A DNA stretch of 64,000 nt from Thozetella sp. PMI_491 (Eukaryota; Ascomycota; Sordariomycetes; Chaetosphaeriales; Chaetosphaeriaceae): contig MU270061.1 in the NCBI GenBank assembly GCA_021432635.1, positions 494,138 to 558,137 on the forward strand, written 5' to 3'. Shown piece by piece: positions 35,691 through 46,441 of this stretch (its first letter is position 1; the number at the start of each line of letters is the position of its first letter). Made by a program: the position numbers and the translations under genes. The notes below the pieces were generated by a model. The model had not been told where the DNA came from, ran no database searches, and saw only the letters and a program-made list of their open reading frames with translations.

Positions 35691-37017
35691 TTATAGGCTC
35701 ATCTTTAACACAACTCTGCCCTTTGCCTTGGACGATTTGACGAGCTCGATGGCGTTCTGGAAGTCGCTCAGGGGCACCACATCCACGACAGGTTTGATCC
35801 CGCCCTTTAACACAAGCTGCAAGAGCTCTTGCATCTCACCCTCAGTGCCTACAGACGATCCAAAAACTTGTAGTCCGCGAACAACCATTTCTATGGGACC
35901 CAGGGGAATTTGATATCCTACGTTAGCCGGTAGTCCCACGCAGATAAGAGAACCGCCGCGCCGGAGTAGTTTGACAGCTTGATTATATGCTGCCTCCGCT
36001 CCGACGCAGCAAATCACTCCATGGGCTCCAAGGCTACCAGTTGCGGCGATCAGGCTACCCTCAAGCTGTGTGTCGTCAAAGCTAAAGAACTTTTCAGCAC
36101 CGAGGGACATGCAGAAGTTGCGTTTCTCCTCCCTACAAAGACATGTTAGTGTGGATTTTCCTGTCAATACGCCGAGATCTAGGGCAATTACTGGTCAATT
36201 GCGATGACTTTCAGTCCCCTTCGGGCGGCAATCTGAATGCCTCTGCGACTCTGTCAGGCTTTTGACTCATATACTCCTTCGGGGCTGAGAGGTCCCACAT
36301 ATGACCAAGTCCGCCTCCAGCACCTTGTATGACCATCCAGTCTCCTTCATTCGCCTTGGTCTTTTTTATGGCCGAGTACATTGTTAAGCCAGCTGTTCAT
36401 ATCTCGTAAGCTCCATTTAGTTGACTAGGATAAAGTTCTGAAGAACACTATGCATCTCGTGATGCTTAAACAGCAACTTGAGATTGCGACTCACCGCAGA
36501 GTAAAGGCGCGGCAATTTCGCTTCCAATCCCTGGAGGGATAGGAGTTGCGTGTTTGCTGGAGACAGCCACATATTGCTGCAAGGTGCCGGGCCGGTCACG
36601 TCCACAGTTGTGTTGTGACGGACAGAGTGTTTCATCACGTTGACACACCTCACAGGTACCGCATGTTTCGTGAATCCACTTCACTCCTACACGCTGACCG
36701 AGGCTGAGAGAACCATCCTGCTGCACGAGCTCGCCTACTTGGACGATGTGTCCAATTCCTTCATGACCTGCGACGTTGACTTCCATCGGGTGAGAGCCCA
36801 TCATGTTGTAAACATCCGAGTGGCTTGACCCTTAGCAACTGCTACTGATGTTGCTGCGTGACTGTAAAACATACCAGATGCCACTATATTCAATGTGGAC
36901 GAGAACTTCATTTGCTCGTGGCTTAGGGACGGGCACGTCATGCTTGAGCGACGGGTTGGCCAGAGGGCTACTGGAGTCGACCCAGATTGCGGTTTGCGTG
37001 AGGGGCAGGTCCATCAT
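35691..37017 (-). CDS. Zinc-dependent medium-chain alcohol dehydrogenase
   Basis: Five exons, 37017-36875, 36823-36495, 36392-36299, 36242-36192 and 36132-35691, give about 352 aa, the family length. The catalytic zinc ligands are seen in IEYSGICHSDVY (Cys, made by splicing) and VAGHEGIGHIVQ (His, Glu). The structural zinc loop CGTCEVCQRDETLC has its four cysteines. The cofactor loop reads VIQGAGGGLGHI with IAIDQEEKRNF following. The later parts LRRGGSLICVGLPAN and KGRVVLKM match fungal and yeast type ADH-I proteins. It should interconvert primary alcohols and aldehydes with NAD(H). It is divergent from the SDR gene across 540 bp, so the two may share a promoter region. The intermediate exons are short, but all phases agree. 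Confidence 0.9.
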
Positions 37018-37557
37018 ATCCTCGGTTGGCTTCCAAGAGACATAAACACGAAGTTTCCTTGATTCACGTATAGTAAATTTTAAGTCAAAGACGCTGAGCC
37101 AACCCCACGGTTACTTTCTATCCATTTTCCATCGGCGGGGAACTATGCCCTCCCCGATGAACGGTTCGAATTTCGCTAGATGTATGGAAGTGACCAGGAT
37201 TCAGTCCCGGGGAGATAGGGGAAGCCAGTGGGAAGACCCATCGGGTCTGCCCAGCATTTTCCGGCTAAACGGGTTAGCTCTTACTTCGTTCTAGTGCGAA
37301 CCGGGTAGAATGCCTAACTCCTAGGTGAATGCGGGGAGATAATACAACTATCCGGTACTCCAGTGTTTGATAGAGCCTTTTGTCGACCATTTGTCGATCC
37401 AAAACTAGTAATCATAGCATATCGACATTCTTTCAGACTAAGGCTCAAATCCGCAGTGAATTTCGCGGGTCTTGGTACGGCCCGGTACATCTTGTCGCAT
37501 TTTGCTTTCGTTGCCGCGCTTTGGGTTGCCACCTAGTTCCTTCCAAACCAGCACAAA
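37018..37557. promoter_or_regulatory. Divergent promoter region (ADH and SDR)
   Basis: The 540 bp separate the start codons of two oppositely oriented oxidoreductase genes and must contain both promoters. I did not identify a specific binding site. Confidence 0.5.
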
Positions 37558-38448
37558 ATGCCGCCAAAGCTCGTTATCAACGTGACCGGCGCGGCTACAG
37601 GCTTCGGAGCGCTTATGGCTAGGGTACTCGCTAAGCGCGGCCACATCGTGTTCGCGGGGTTGCGAGATGAGGAGCCGCATCTACTCCGGGATATCGAAAC
37701 CTTTGGGAAGGAAAACAAGGCTGACCTCCGGCCGCTACACCAAGACATGTTGTCGGATCAGTCGGTGCACGCCTCAGTCCAGAAGATACTGTCTCAGACC
37801 CAGCGCCTCGACGTTATCATTCACAACTGTGGCCACATGGTTCACGGGCCCCTGGAGGCCTTCACAACTCAACAGCTGGCAGAACAGTATGATATCAATG
37901 TCCTTTCAACTCAAAGACTGAACCGTGCCGCACTGCCTCATATGCGCAAACAACGAGCCGGGTTACTCGTGTGGATAAGCAGCTCTAGTGTGCATGGAGC
38001 AAATCCACCATTCCTGGGGCCTTATTTCGCCGCCAAAGCCGGCATGGATGCATTGGCTATGTCCTACGAGCTAGAGCTTAGTCAATGGGGCATCGAGAGC
38101 TGCATTGTTGTCCCGGGGGCTTTTAGTCGCGGAACAAGTCACTTTGCAACAGCCGGCCATCCAGCAGACGAGGGGACAGCAACGGACTATCGGAGGGAAG
38201 GCGCCCCATACGAAGGTGTTGAGCAAGGCCTAGGGGCAGCATTCGGGGCATTCGAACCAAAGGAGGCAGACATACAAGATGTGGCGCATGAGATTGCTTC
38301 AGTAGTCGACTCGCCTCATGGATCGCGGCCAAGAAGAGTCCATATTGATCCGGCTGAAGATGGGGCGCAGATTGTGAGTGAAGTGAGAGAAAGACTGCGG
38401 CGAGACCGGCTACGACTCGCCGGGTATAACTATCTCTTAGATATATAA
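37558..38448 (+). CDS. Short-chain dehydrogenase/reductase
   Basis: A single exon of 296 aa. The classical SDR marks are present: the cofactor motif VTGAATGFG near residues 9-17, NCG at about 90-92 in place of NAG, catalytic Ser near 143 in ISSSSVHG, and Y156-x3-K160 in PYFAAKAG. It should use NAD(P)(H) to oxidise or reduce a carbonyl or hydroxyl. The start ATG directly precedes the first beta strand. It is divergent from the zinc alcohol dehydrogenase and probably works in the same pathway. I cannot name the substrate. Confidence 0.92.
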   Translation: MPPKLVINVTGAATGFGALMARVLAKRGHIVFAGLRDEEPHLLRDIETFGKENKADLRPLHQDMLSDQSVHASVQKILSQTQRLDVIIHNCGHMVHGPLEAFTTQQLAEQYDINVLSTQRLNRAALPHMRKQRAGLLVWISSSSVHGANPPFLGPYFAAKAGMDALAMSYELELSQWGIESCIVVPGAFSRGTSHFATAGHPADEGTATDYRREGAPYEGVEQGLGAAFGAFEPKEADIQDVAHEIASVVDSPHGSRPRRVHIDPAEDGAQIVSEVRERLRRDRLRLAGYNYLLDI

Positions 38449-39631
38449 GGTTTATTTACTATCTAATTATTGTGATATTACTTATATCTTATCTTTATAG
38501 CATTATATTTAGGCCTTTAGGGTCTACAATAACCCAGTAAAGCATGCTTAAGTCTGTAACAGCCATATGTCGAATTTTTTAGTAAGGGAAAAATATATTT
38601 ATTATAAATTAAAGGGTAAGATAGCTCACAGAGCGGCTGCTCAATTATCCTCTTGGGCCTGGCCCATCGGAGAAAAATTGATGCAAACCAATAAGTCATC
38701 TTACAAGGCTGCGATACCTTCTTATAGAGCTTCTATAACAAAGTATAGCCAGAGCTATCACGAGCTCGCCGTGGTGTGGCCAAACCGTCCTGCGACCATC
38801 GTAGGATCTTTTGTCCACTTTAAGGAGCGTTGCACTCGACGGAAGCTGATCGTGGCTTGTCAGCCCTGATGAGCTATGTATGTGATGCTAGGAAGCAGGT
38901 CCAGGATAAGGATCTGCGAGCCCCGAGTGGCTGTATCTGTCAACGAAAAGTGGAATAATTGTGATTATTACTGGACTTTTGCTATGCGTATATATACCAG
39001 GTATGGTACTTGTATATACCAAGACCCGTAGAGTTAGAGAGCAACGTAGCTTCTAGAATTAGGATGGCTAAATAACTATCGTGTGACGGGCAGCATATTG
39101 ATGATATGGGCTGGCTTGGAGGAGCTGACTCGGACTAATCAAGTCTTGGTTCATGTACAACTCTTGACTGCTAAGCTCGATTTGGAAGCTAACGCGAAGA
39201 CTCTTATGTGCTAGTCAACCATGACTGGGTGTGGTGTGCTGCCAGCACGCCAAGGCTGGCGGGACACTCTATCACATGCAAAGCTCCGTCACCCACATTC
39301 GATTACAAATACCCTATTGGCGAGACCATCGAGCGAGCTTTGGAACTAGAAACTGCTTGCTTTGTAATGGCTACTATGCGACGGGGCTAGTCTGGAGGCG
39401 TCGTGAGATTCGACTAGGTCTAATTCCGTCACCTGGAGTGGGTGCTTCTGTTTTAGTTCCCGCGCCACTACTCTACCAAGACATAAGGCATTTTCTGAAT
39501 AGGGTCTATAGTTCTATAGTAACAGCAAGAGAGCTGCCCGAAGAGAGGTCCTTAGGAATTAGGCTTACAGTGGCCCTGTAGCTAGCTCCTACTCATGGCT
39601 GAGCCGCCTATCTGCTTTCTATGTTATTGCA
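38449..39631. other. Intergenic, no gene recognised
   Basis: About 1.2 kb between the convergent SDR and esterase genes. The first 130 bases are AT-rich 3' flank. Short open frames near 38567-38869 and 39208-39581 show no motif. Confidence 0.55.
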
Positions 39632-40780
39632 TCAAGGCTTTATGGAAAGATGATGATTACAAAAGTCAAGAATCGGCTGTATATAAGTATCCCAGCCGTT
39701 TACGTCCGGACTCTGTTCAAGTCTTGTTAGCAGAGCGAAGTAGGGGCATTGTGTAGCCCAACTCACAGTATACTTGTTATCGAAAACATGCGGCTCGCCA
39801 GGCTCGTAACACTCTACGACCGGAACGTTCATGTCTCTCAGGCGCTTAGCCATCTCTTCGCTCTGCGCGAGCGGGGCAGCGACGTCGGCTGTGCCGTGCA
39901 AGAACGCCGTTGGCGGATACCACGTCTTGCCATCCAAGAGATACAGCGGCGAAATGGATATGATGTAATCCTTCAAGGCATTTTCATCCTGGAAACGCTC
40001 TTCATGAAACACGCCTTTTCGCATAGAGTTTACGCCCGCTGTCATACGGGCGGGCAAATCGGCCCGCCACCGGTGCAGTTCGCCTTGAAGACGAATCCGG
40101 GGGGTGAACTTGAAATCCGTAAGCCACACCTTGGCAACATCTTCTTCGGAAAATTGTACATTCTCGTCCCATGACAGCGCTTGCGTAAGCTGTTTGGCGG
40201 GGTCGCGATCCGACAAGAATGCGTTGAGCTCCTCCTCGGAAAACTCGCCGTCCCATGGTGGCGCCGTGTCTTGTACGGGAAGTTCGCCCAGGACAGGCCA
40301 AGCGCCGAGCATGTCGGTAATGCCGTAGGCATCGATGACGGCTCGCGGCGGAGGGTCTAAGTAGTGCGCCATCAAGGTCGTAAGATGGCCACCAGCCGAC
40401 TCGCCACATATCACATAGCGATGGATGTCTACCTTGTCTTTGCCCAATATGTTCGGTAAATTCTCGCGGCACCATGCGATGGCCTCTAGGCAGTCGGCGA
40501 GCTGATCGTCGACATTTGCCTGCGGCCCGAGCCTGTACGTGTGGGATACGAGATGGTAGCCGCGCTGGCAGAAGCCTGGGTGCATCCAGGCGAGAGGCGC
40601 AAAATTGTTACCAGCCAACCAGCCTCCACCGTGCGTCCAGGTTACGAATGGGGCTGGCTCAGATACGGGCGGGTTTGCGGGCCAAACACGAACAGAAAGC
40701 TCAACACCGTGGCGTGTCTTGAAGGCATGCTCGGTGAATCCCGGCCGTGCCGCTCGGGGTAGTTGGGCCGCGTGCGCCAT
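39632..40780 (-). CDS. Alpha/beta hydrolase fold-3 esterase/lipase
   Basis: The frame is open throughout (382 codons), but a 54-nt stretch at 39766-39713 has GTGAGT, a CTAAC branch site and an ACAG acceptor, so the real protein is probably 364 aa from exons 40780-39767 and 39712-39632. HSL-family marks are the oxyanion segment WTHGGGWLAGN, the nucleophile elbow VICGESAGGHLTT, an acidic residue region near FLHGTADVAAP and the catalytic His in GEPHVFDNKY. No signal peptide is seen, so it is likely cytosolic. It may hydrolyse an ester or lactone or remove an acyl group. It lies next to a methyltransferase in the same orientation and near the end of the presumed cluster. Confidence 0.9.
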   Translation of the reverse strand: MAHAAQLPRAARPGFTEHAFKTRHGVELSVRVWPANPPVSEPAPFVTWTHGGGWLAGNNFAPLAWMHPGFCQRGYHLVSHTYRLGPQANVDDQLADCLEAIAWCRENLPNILGKDKVDIHRYVICGESAGGHLTTLMAHYLDPPPRAVIDAYGITDMLGAWPVLGELPVQDTAPPWDGEFSEEELNAFLSDRDPAKQLTQALSWDENVQFSEEDVAKVWLTDFKFTPRIRLQGELHRWRADLPARMTAGVNSMRKGVFHEERFQDENALKDYIISISPLYLLDGKTWYPPTAFLHGTADVAAPLAQSEEMAKRLRDMNVPVVECYEPGEPHVFDNKYTVSWATQCPYFALLTRLEQSPDVNGWDTYIQPILDFCNHHLSIKP

Positions 40781-41623
40781 CGAAGTGTATCAGTGCTATA
40801 GAACTTCGATTTCGAAAAAGTACGCAGGCGATCTGAGCTGCGTTATATAGAGAGCAAGGTACGTTGCAGGTATGATTAGAAATAAAGCAGCGGGGACGTC
40901 CAATATGGTGCGGAGTACGCGCTCAGGGGTCTATCGAATCCCTCCGGCCGCTTATTACGTTTCTCTGCCTTCTGCGGGCCGCGCTCCCGGCGTCTAGCTC
41001 CCGATTGGGGCGAATAAACGGTGGGCGCTTTGAACCCACTAACGCGGGGTCTCCCTGTTTCCCTGGATAAGCCTGCTTAGGATATCTACATCCCCTGCCT
41101 TGTGCCTACTGACACAAGCTAGGGAAAGTATTTGACCTAGAAGGTCGTATTTATTGATATTGGAAGGGCTTTAAAAGACCGACCTAGATAGTGTTAGGGT
41201 ACCGGAAGCTTAGGCAAAATCATAAATTTGTGGAAATCCCGCAGCAAAAAGATCGATGCGGTAGGTACATGGAAGCTATAATTATAGCGTTTGCACGTAT
41301 CACCGGTTTAGCGTACGATCACCAAGGAGGTACTCACAACTATGCGACATTTGTACCTATTCTTTACAGACTTTGAGCTCTTTCGGTCGGCTCGAAGCAT
41401 TGTGCATAATTACATGGACTCAAACGCAAAGCTCACTGGCGAGGGCATCAGAAAGGCTCTCTCGGAAAGGAGAACAGTCGACACGACGCAAGACGATCGA
41501 AAGGGTGACAAGCGGGCTGAGAAAGCGGTTTGGCTATACGATAGAGTTAAATGCATAACTTGTTCCTCGAATCGTGAAGTTTTCCTTGTACACTATGGTA
41601 GTAAGAGTTATAATAAGCTAGGA
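40781..41623. other. Intergenic, no gene recognised
   Basis: An 0.84-kb spacer between two minus-strand genes. It should include the esterase promoter and the methyltransferase 3' flank. A plus-strand open frame running across 41342-41743 overlaps the methyltransferase end and has no motif. Confidence 0.55.
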
Positions 41624-42397
41624 TCACGGCTTCTTCGCAACTACCACGGTGAAGGATGGATCTCGGAGAAAGTCGTCCCAGAAAGCCAAATCACTCTTCA
41701 CTTCGTCTGTCTCTTCGGGTCGTATCACTTCGAAGTCGATTAACCCCAGCTTGCGAGGAATCTCGTCGGCTAGGGAATAGTTGGATTCCATGGATGTGGC
41801 CCCGAATGAAAATGGCGGCTCCGTGAGGTGTTCAACAATGTACTTGAAGCCGCCGGGAATTTCATCAACTTCGTTGTATTTGACACCATACTTCCCATAG
41901 CTCACGTGCCCTGCTCGGACATTCTGCACTCTAACCCCAAGGAACCTGCCTCCGGGCTTTAAGTTCTCGACGACATTCTGCCACATGCCCGTTAGATCTT
42001 CCATGCAAGTAGAATGGTCAAATGTCCAATTGACCATGACAACATCATACCCGTTCGAAGGCAGGACCCCGTCGCGGACCTGCTCGGCCAGCGGACGTGT
42101 AGCATCTGCCTCGAACCAACGGATTCGACCGTGCCGCCCCAGCTGTGACTCTAGTTCCTCTCCGATGCCCAGCATCTGAGTCGAAATGTCAAAGACATCG
42201 ACAACAGCCGCACCAGCTTCAATCGCCTTCCTTGCGTGAATGCCACTACCCCCGCCCAGGTCGAGGACAGTGAGGCCGGTGCAGTCACCAAGCGCGATGC
42301 GGATGAGTTGACCCTCGACCCTGGAGCAGGGTAGGTCTTCGATAGAGGAATACTTTCGGGCAAAGGTGTCATACTGCTTTTTATCGGTAGTAGTCAT
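41624..42397 (-). CDS. SAM-dependent methyltransferase (class I)
   Basis: A single exon of 257 aa. The SAM-binding motif I is VLDLGGGSGIHARKA, followed by the acidic end of strand beta-2 (VVDVFDIS), motif around WFEADATRPL, and the strand before the substrate site, YDVVMVNWTFDH. LKPGGRFLGVRVQN is the usual post-catalytic segment. Class I enzymes of this size methylate O, N or C atoms of small molecules; the target here is unknown. No membrane segment is seen. A set of four 19-bp tandem repeats lies about 110-190 bp upstream of the start, in the presumed promoter. Confidence 0.9.
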   Translation of the reverse strand: MTTTDKKQYDTFARKYSSIEDLPCSRVEGQLIRIALGDCTGLTVLDLGGGSGIHARKAIEAGAAVVDVFDISTQMLGIGEELESQLGRHGRIRWFEADATRPLAEQVRDGVLPSNGYDVVMVNWTFDHSTCMEDLTGMWQNVVENLKPGGRFLGVRVQNVRAGHVSYGKYGVKYNEVDEIPGGFKYIVEHLTEPPFSFGATSMESNYSLADEIPRKLGLIDFEVIRPEETDEVKSDLAFWDDFLRDPSFTVVVAKKP

Positions 42398-44786
42398 TTT
42401 GTGTCGTAGAAGCGATAGAGGCGACTGAATCGTTCAGTGTTAGCTGCTGGTCTTGGTTGACGTTGTAGTCGGAAACCCCGCCCTTGTGCAGGCTTAGCTA
42501 TCCGAAGGTTTTCGTCAGATGTCGGTGTTTTCGTCAGATGTCGGCATTTTTGTCAGATGTCGGCGTTTTCGTCAGATATCGGCATCGTCGTGATTGGTGG
42601 GTGAATAGAGATGCGTGCGTGCCGTGATGACGAGCGTGATGACAAGAATGGGGCTGGGAAAGAAGATTTAAGTTGCACATGCGGTTCTACAGGAAAGAGG
42701 GGAAAAAGAAGTGCGTAGTTAATGCGACTCAACCACTCCAAAATTCCAAATGGCATGATATTGCTCACAGGGGCAATAGGTTAACGCTTCAATCAATACC
42801 TGCGGGCCATGTGCTTCGCCGCCTGGTGTCTGCCTCTGGGCAAAGCCTCCCGCGTAATATTAAATTGTTTGAACACTGGCTGTGCATTTCCAAGTCGAAT
42901 CTCCTGAGAGGCCACTCCCCAGTCATCTGCGGTACTGCCTTCCCCGAGCCCTTCGTTAAACACTGCGCTCGGAACGTCCGAGCCTCCGAGAAAGATACGG
43001 ACCTGGGCGCCGGCATAGACGCGCAAAGACGGCGTCCCACCAAGTCCTAGATCATTTGAGTATCGTTTACGCTCAGAGTCTTCCTCTTTCTAGTTTCGGG
43101 ATGTCAAGGATGTTGCTTATAATAAGCGTGTCTCACTAAATTTACGAATAGGCCCAAGATCACCGTACATGAAAAGCTCGTTCAATCGAAGTGGGCTTAG
43201 GAGAGGACGTAGGTTTAGCTATCTCCAGTGAGTCTAATGGCCATATATTTAGAATGGCTATACCCTGTACATGTATGTACCTTGCCTCTACCCATGACAC
43301 TGGAAGTGTAACTTCCAACCTTTGCTCGCCACAACCATCGGTAATGTCACGACGCACAAGGAAATTCTAATTTACAGCGTGAAAGTCTTAGCCTCTAATA
43401 AACCTATAGAGGCTGGAGAGAGGCTCTCTTGTCGTGCACTACTTATTAACGAGCAGTAGCGCAGCATCCGCGAGATTACGGAACTATGGACGGACTTTTG
43501 TGATGCTGGGCACTTGGGGTCTCGCGGCACAACAGACTCTAACATATTTCTGCCGCACATTCCCTTGGCGAGCTCAGTCATACTTGCTCCCCGGAACTGC
43601 GCCCAAGGTGTATAGGGCATGCATCTCCGGAAACCCGCCGACCGGGGATGTCCATCGAGGAAGCTCCCAAATTCACACTAAGGCCATCGGATAATATGTT
43701 CTATAATCTTTTTAGATACTATCCGTTTGACAGTCTGATAAAATATAGGAGAACTCGCATGATAGCTTATGGTCCTTAATTTTACCTGGTTTTTCCTGGC
43801 ATATTGTGTTAATAAGTGGTCCTCGTCAATGAACTAGATAGCTGCTACGACTAAAAAGCCTTATCATTATTATCCTAGGTTTGCATACAAGGAACCCCGC
43901 CTATGAAATCTGCCTATAGGATTGCTTACCCACGAGAGTGTGGTATGCGAGAGTCACATGGGAACCGCTGCCAATCAGGCCGAGGGAGAACTCCCTATCC
44001 AATTTCTCGGTTATCTCTTCAGCCTCAACCACTCCCTTCCTAGCATCCCGGGATCAGCCCTTGCAGATGGTCAGATAGCCCCCACCCATCAAATCATTAT
44101 TCCTCCCTCCCCCCCAGTGGCGTTTTCGTCCTGCATATAAATAACTCTATTCTCTACTCTCAAGAACCTGGGGAATCAAAATTCACGTTGGCCAAGGTAA
44201 CCCCCATTGCAACCCCCTCCCTGGCTTCAAGCAGGCTGGCGATCTAGGCCACAGGTGTCAAGACTGTTGCGTTGAGGCCAACCCTTCTTGGCAGAAGGCA
44301 CCGATCCTTCTCGTCAGCAGAGCCTGACTGAAAGGGTTGGGCACAATGTGCAGTTTCCAGGCTACGCGGGAACGGGGCAGGGGTGGAAGGGGCCCGGAAG
44401 TCCGGCGTGGCTGGCCTAGGCTCATTCAGCTCTGGTACTGCCCAGAGATTTGGAGTGCGACGCCGGCGAGGCTGAGGACCGTCACCATTCAGAAGTGCAT
44501 TTTCATGCAATAAATCCTTTCCCAGCCAAAACAACTAGTCTTGGCATGGGGCCTGTCCATCTACTAACCTATTGATGGCTGTTAATAGCTGCAGCCCTGC
44601 AATCCTACCAGCTCTTGGGTGTCACAAAAGCCTTCTGCTCCATAAGAGACTAGAAGCAGATACTTAAGATAATCTTCCGTAGTGCAGCTGTCTTCTCCAT
44701 TCTCCTCCCTACACTCTCCGTTCCTCGTCCGGAGTGCTTTGCCTAGCCTTAGAATCAACCCTAGCATCTCCAATCACAGCGCCGTC
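42398..44786. other. Intergenic region with upstream tandem repeats
   Basis: About 2.4 kb. The left end carries the 19-bp tandem repeats at 42509-42584. A minus-strand frame near 42789-43130 reads smoothly (LRVYAGAQVRIFLGG) but has no confident start, end or family. The rest shows short overlapping frames only. Confidence 0.5.
42509..42584 (+). repeat. 19-bp tandem repeat, four units, upstream of the methyltransferase
   Basis: Four head-to-tail units of consensus TTTTCGTCAGATGTCGGYR, at 42509-42527, 42528-42546, 42547-42565 and 42566-42584. The units differ from one another at one to three positions. Read on the minus strand, the direction of the downstream gene, each unit except the third contains CTGACGAAAA, which includes the TGACG half-site of CREB/ATF-type bZIP proteins. 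The array may be an operator or merely a minisatellite. Confidence 0.9.
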
Positions 44787-46441
44787 ATGGGGGCCTATGT
44801 TTCTAAAGATGGCTGTGTGGGCCGCTACAACATCACAATAAACTGCGACTACAAGGTTAACGACTCGACGCCGACTATTGGCGGCTACGAGCATCTAAAA
44901 GTGCCCACTGACCCGGACATTGCAGGATCTGGGGTCAGTGGTTCTAACCTCCCGGCAGAAGTTCTCTGGCACCTTGGGCGATCCGCGCTAATAGCATCGT
45001 AGATTATCTACACCTTTATCGGAGTCACATCGTTCTCACTACTCCTTAGTCTCATCCATATCTCCTGGACCATCTGGAAGAATATCCATTTGAAACCGAG
45101 CGGGGGCGAGGACAAAGACAGCCAGGAGGGCGCGAAAAAGGGTTTCAGCCTCTCCGAGCTCTGCGAGGAGCTCGTTCTGGGCTGCAGCGATACGCAAGTA
45201 TTCACCGGCGGCGCATATGCTATAACGCTTCGCTACTTCAAAGGGTGCAGCATCACACAGCCTACCACTATGACATTGTAGCGAACATGATGCTCCTAAC
45301 ATGCGCCACGCACCTGATGTCCATCACTATCACACGCAACTATTGGGTCTACCCGTGGCTAGGGTTAGTGCGTCTCATCGTTTGTCTCGGCATTTTCGTG
45401 GTTACTGGCATCCTACTAGCTAACCAAAATGCCCCATCCGACCGACCTTTCCCCAGCTTCATTCCGGCAGCCAATGTGTCCGACAGCCAAATCTTGCTTC
45501 CAGCGGCTTGCTTCCAGGCAGGTAACAGCCAGCTGCTCAGCACACTGGACAGCTCGTTCGGGAAGAACTCGGCGAACGCGTTTCTCTTTAGCCAGCCGGG
45601 AAACCGTATCCCCGGTTGGAACAACTACCTCTTCATACTGCTGTGGTACTGCGTCGCCTTTATCGCAGACGTCATCCGCTTCTTCCGACGGGGTATGGTT
45701 AAAAAGGAGGGCAGGCGTTCCAGAATGATAAGGCGGCTCAGTTCGGGATTAAACACCAACAAAAGTACCATGCAGCTGTAGGTACACGAGCTCGAGCCAC
45801 AGGCTTCCAAGCAGCAAGCCTGTTTCAACCTCCGATGCTTCATGACCTGGGTGCTCAGTCTATATCTACTCGGCGGCATTGGCATCAGCGCCTGGACCGT
45901 GTATCAATCGGCCACTTACATTACAGGCTTGAGGACCTGGGCAAGACACTCTGGGTGGCTGGAGCTGGAAGACGGTGGGCAGAGCGCCGAAGATGACGCC
46001 ACTTCCTTTGGGCAGCTCGTACCAATATTCCTCAATTTGTTACTCGTCTTCACGGTTGCTCAGCTTATATCGAGCAAGGCGGCTACTAATTGGGGCGATC
46101 GTAAGTTCGACAGATTCGGAGACCTAGTACCCAATTCAGGAGCCGGCAATAACAACAAAAACAACGGGCCCGGGTTTACGTATAGCGACGGTGTGACGGT
46201 CCAGCGTAGCTCGCTGCAACCGAACCAGAAGCCCGGGTTCTCCACACCAACGGCCGTCCCTGTGTCGCCTGTCTCCCCCTATGCTCCTCCAAGCCAGAGC
46301 TACACTCCAGTCACCGCCCAGTTCGCCGAGACGGCAGCGTTCGTTCAGTCTCACTCTACCGCTTCGCCTCACCAAATTGGACGAACAGGGCCGGCCGAGA
46401 CCGGCTCATCCTACTTCCCTTCAACGAATATTGCGCAATAG
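44787..46441 (+). pseudogene. Multi-pass membrane protein, broken by a frameshift and a stop
   Basis: Exon 44787-44933 is joined over a 69-nt intron to 45003, and the coding remains run to 46441, about 520 codons. The protein belongs to an uncharacterised family of fungal plasma-membrane proteins: a short exposed N-terminus with cysteines, a first membrane segment (IIYTFIGVTSFSLLLSLI), then ELCEELVLGCSDTQVFTGGAYAI, AYHYDIVANMMLLTCATHLM, further segments LVRLIVCLGIFVVTGILL, LFILLWYCVAFIADVI, WVLSLYLLGGIGISAW and LVPIFLNLLLVFTVAQLI, and a proline/serine-rich tail. Two lesions are seen. Near 45255-45260 the frame changes, as if a CA were added in ACACA. At 45779-45781 an in-frame TAG interrupts the reading, with the family-like sequence continuing after it. 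No intron with proper borders removes either. The function of the intact family is not known to me. Confidence 0.75.

Noticed and set aside
42789-43130. Minus-strand frame with LRVYAGAQVRIFLGG, suggestive of a fucose-lectin-like repeat
   Set aside because: Only one loosely similar segment, no start or partner repeat, and the key aromatic residues are missing.
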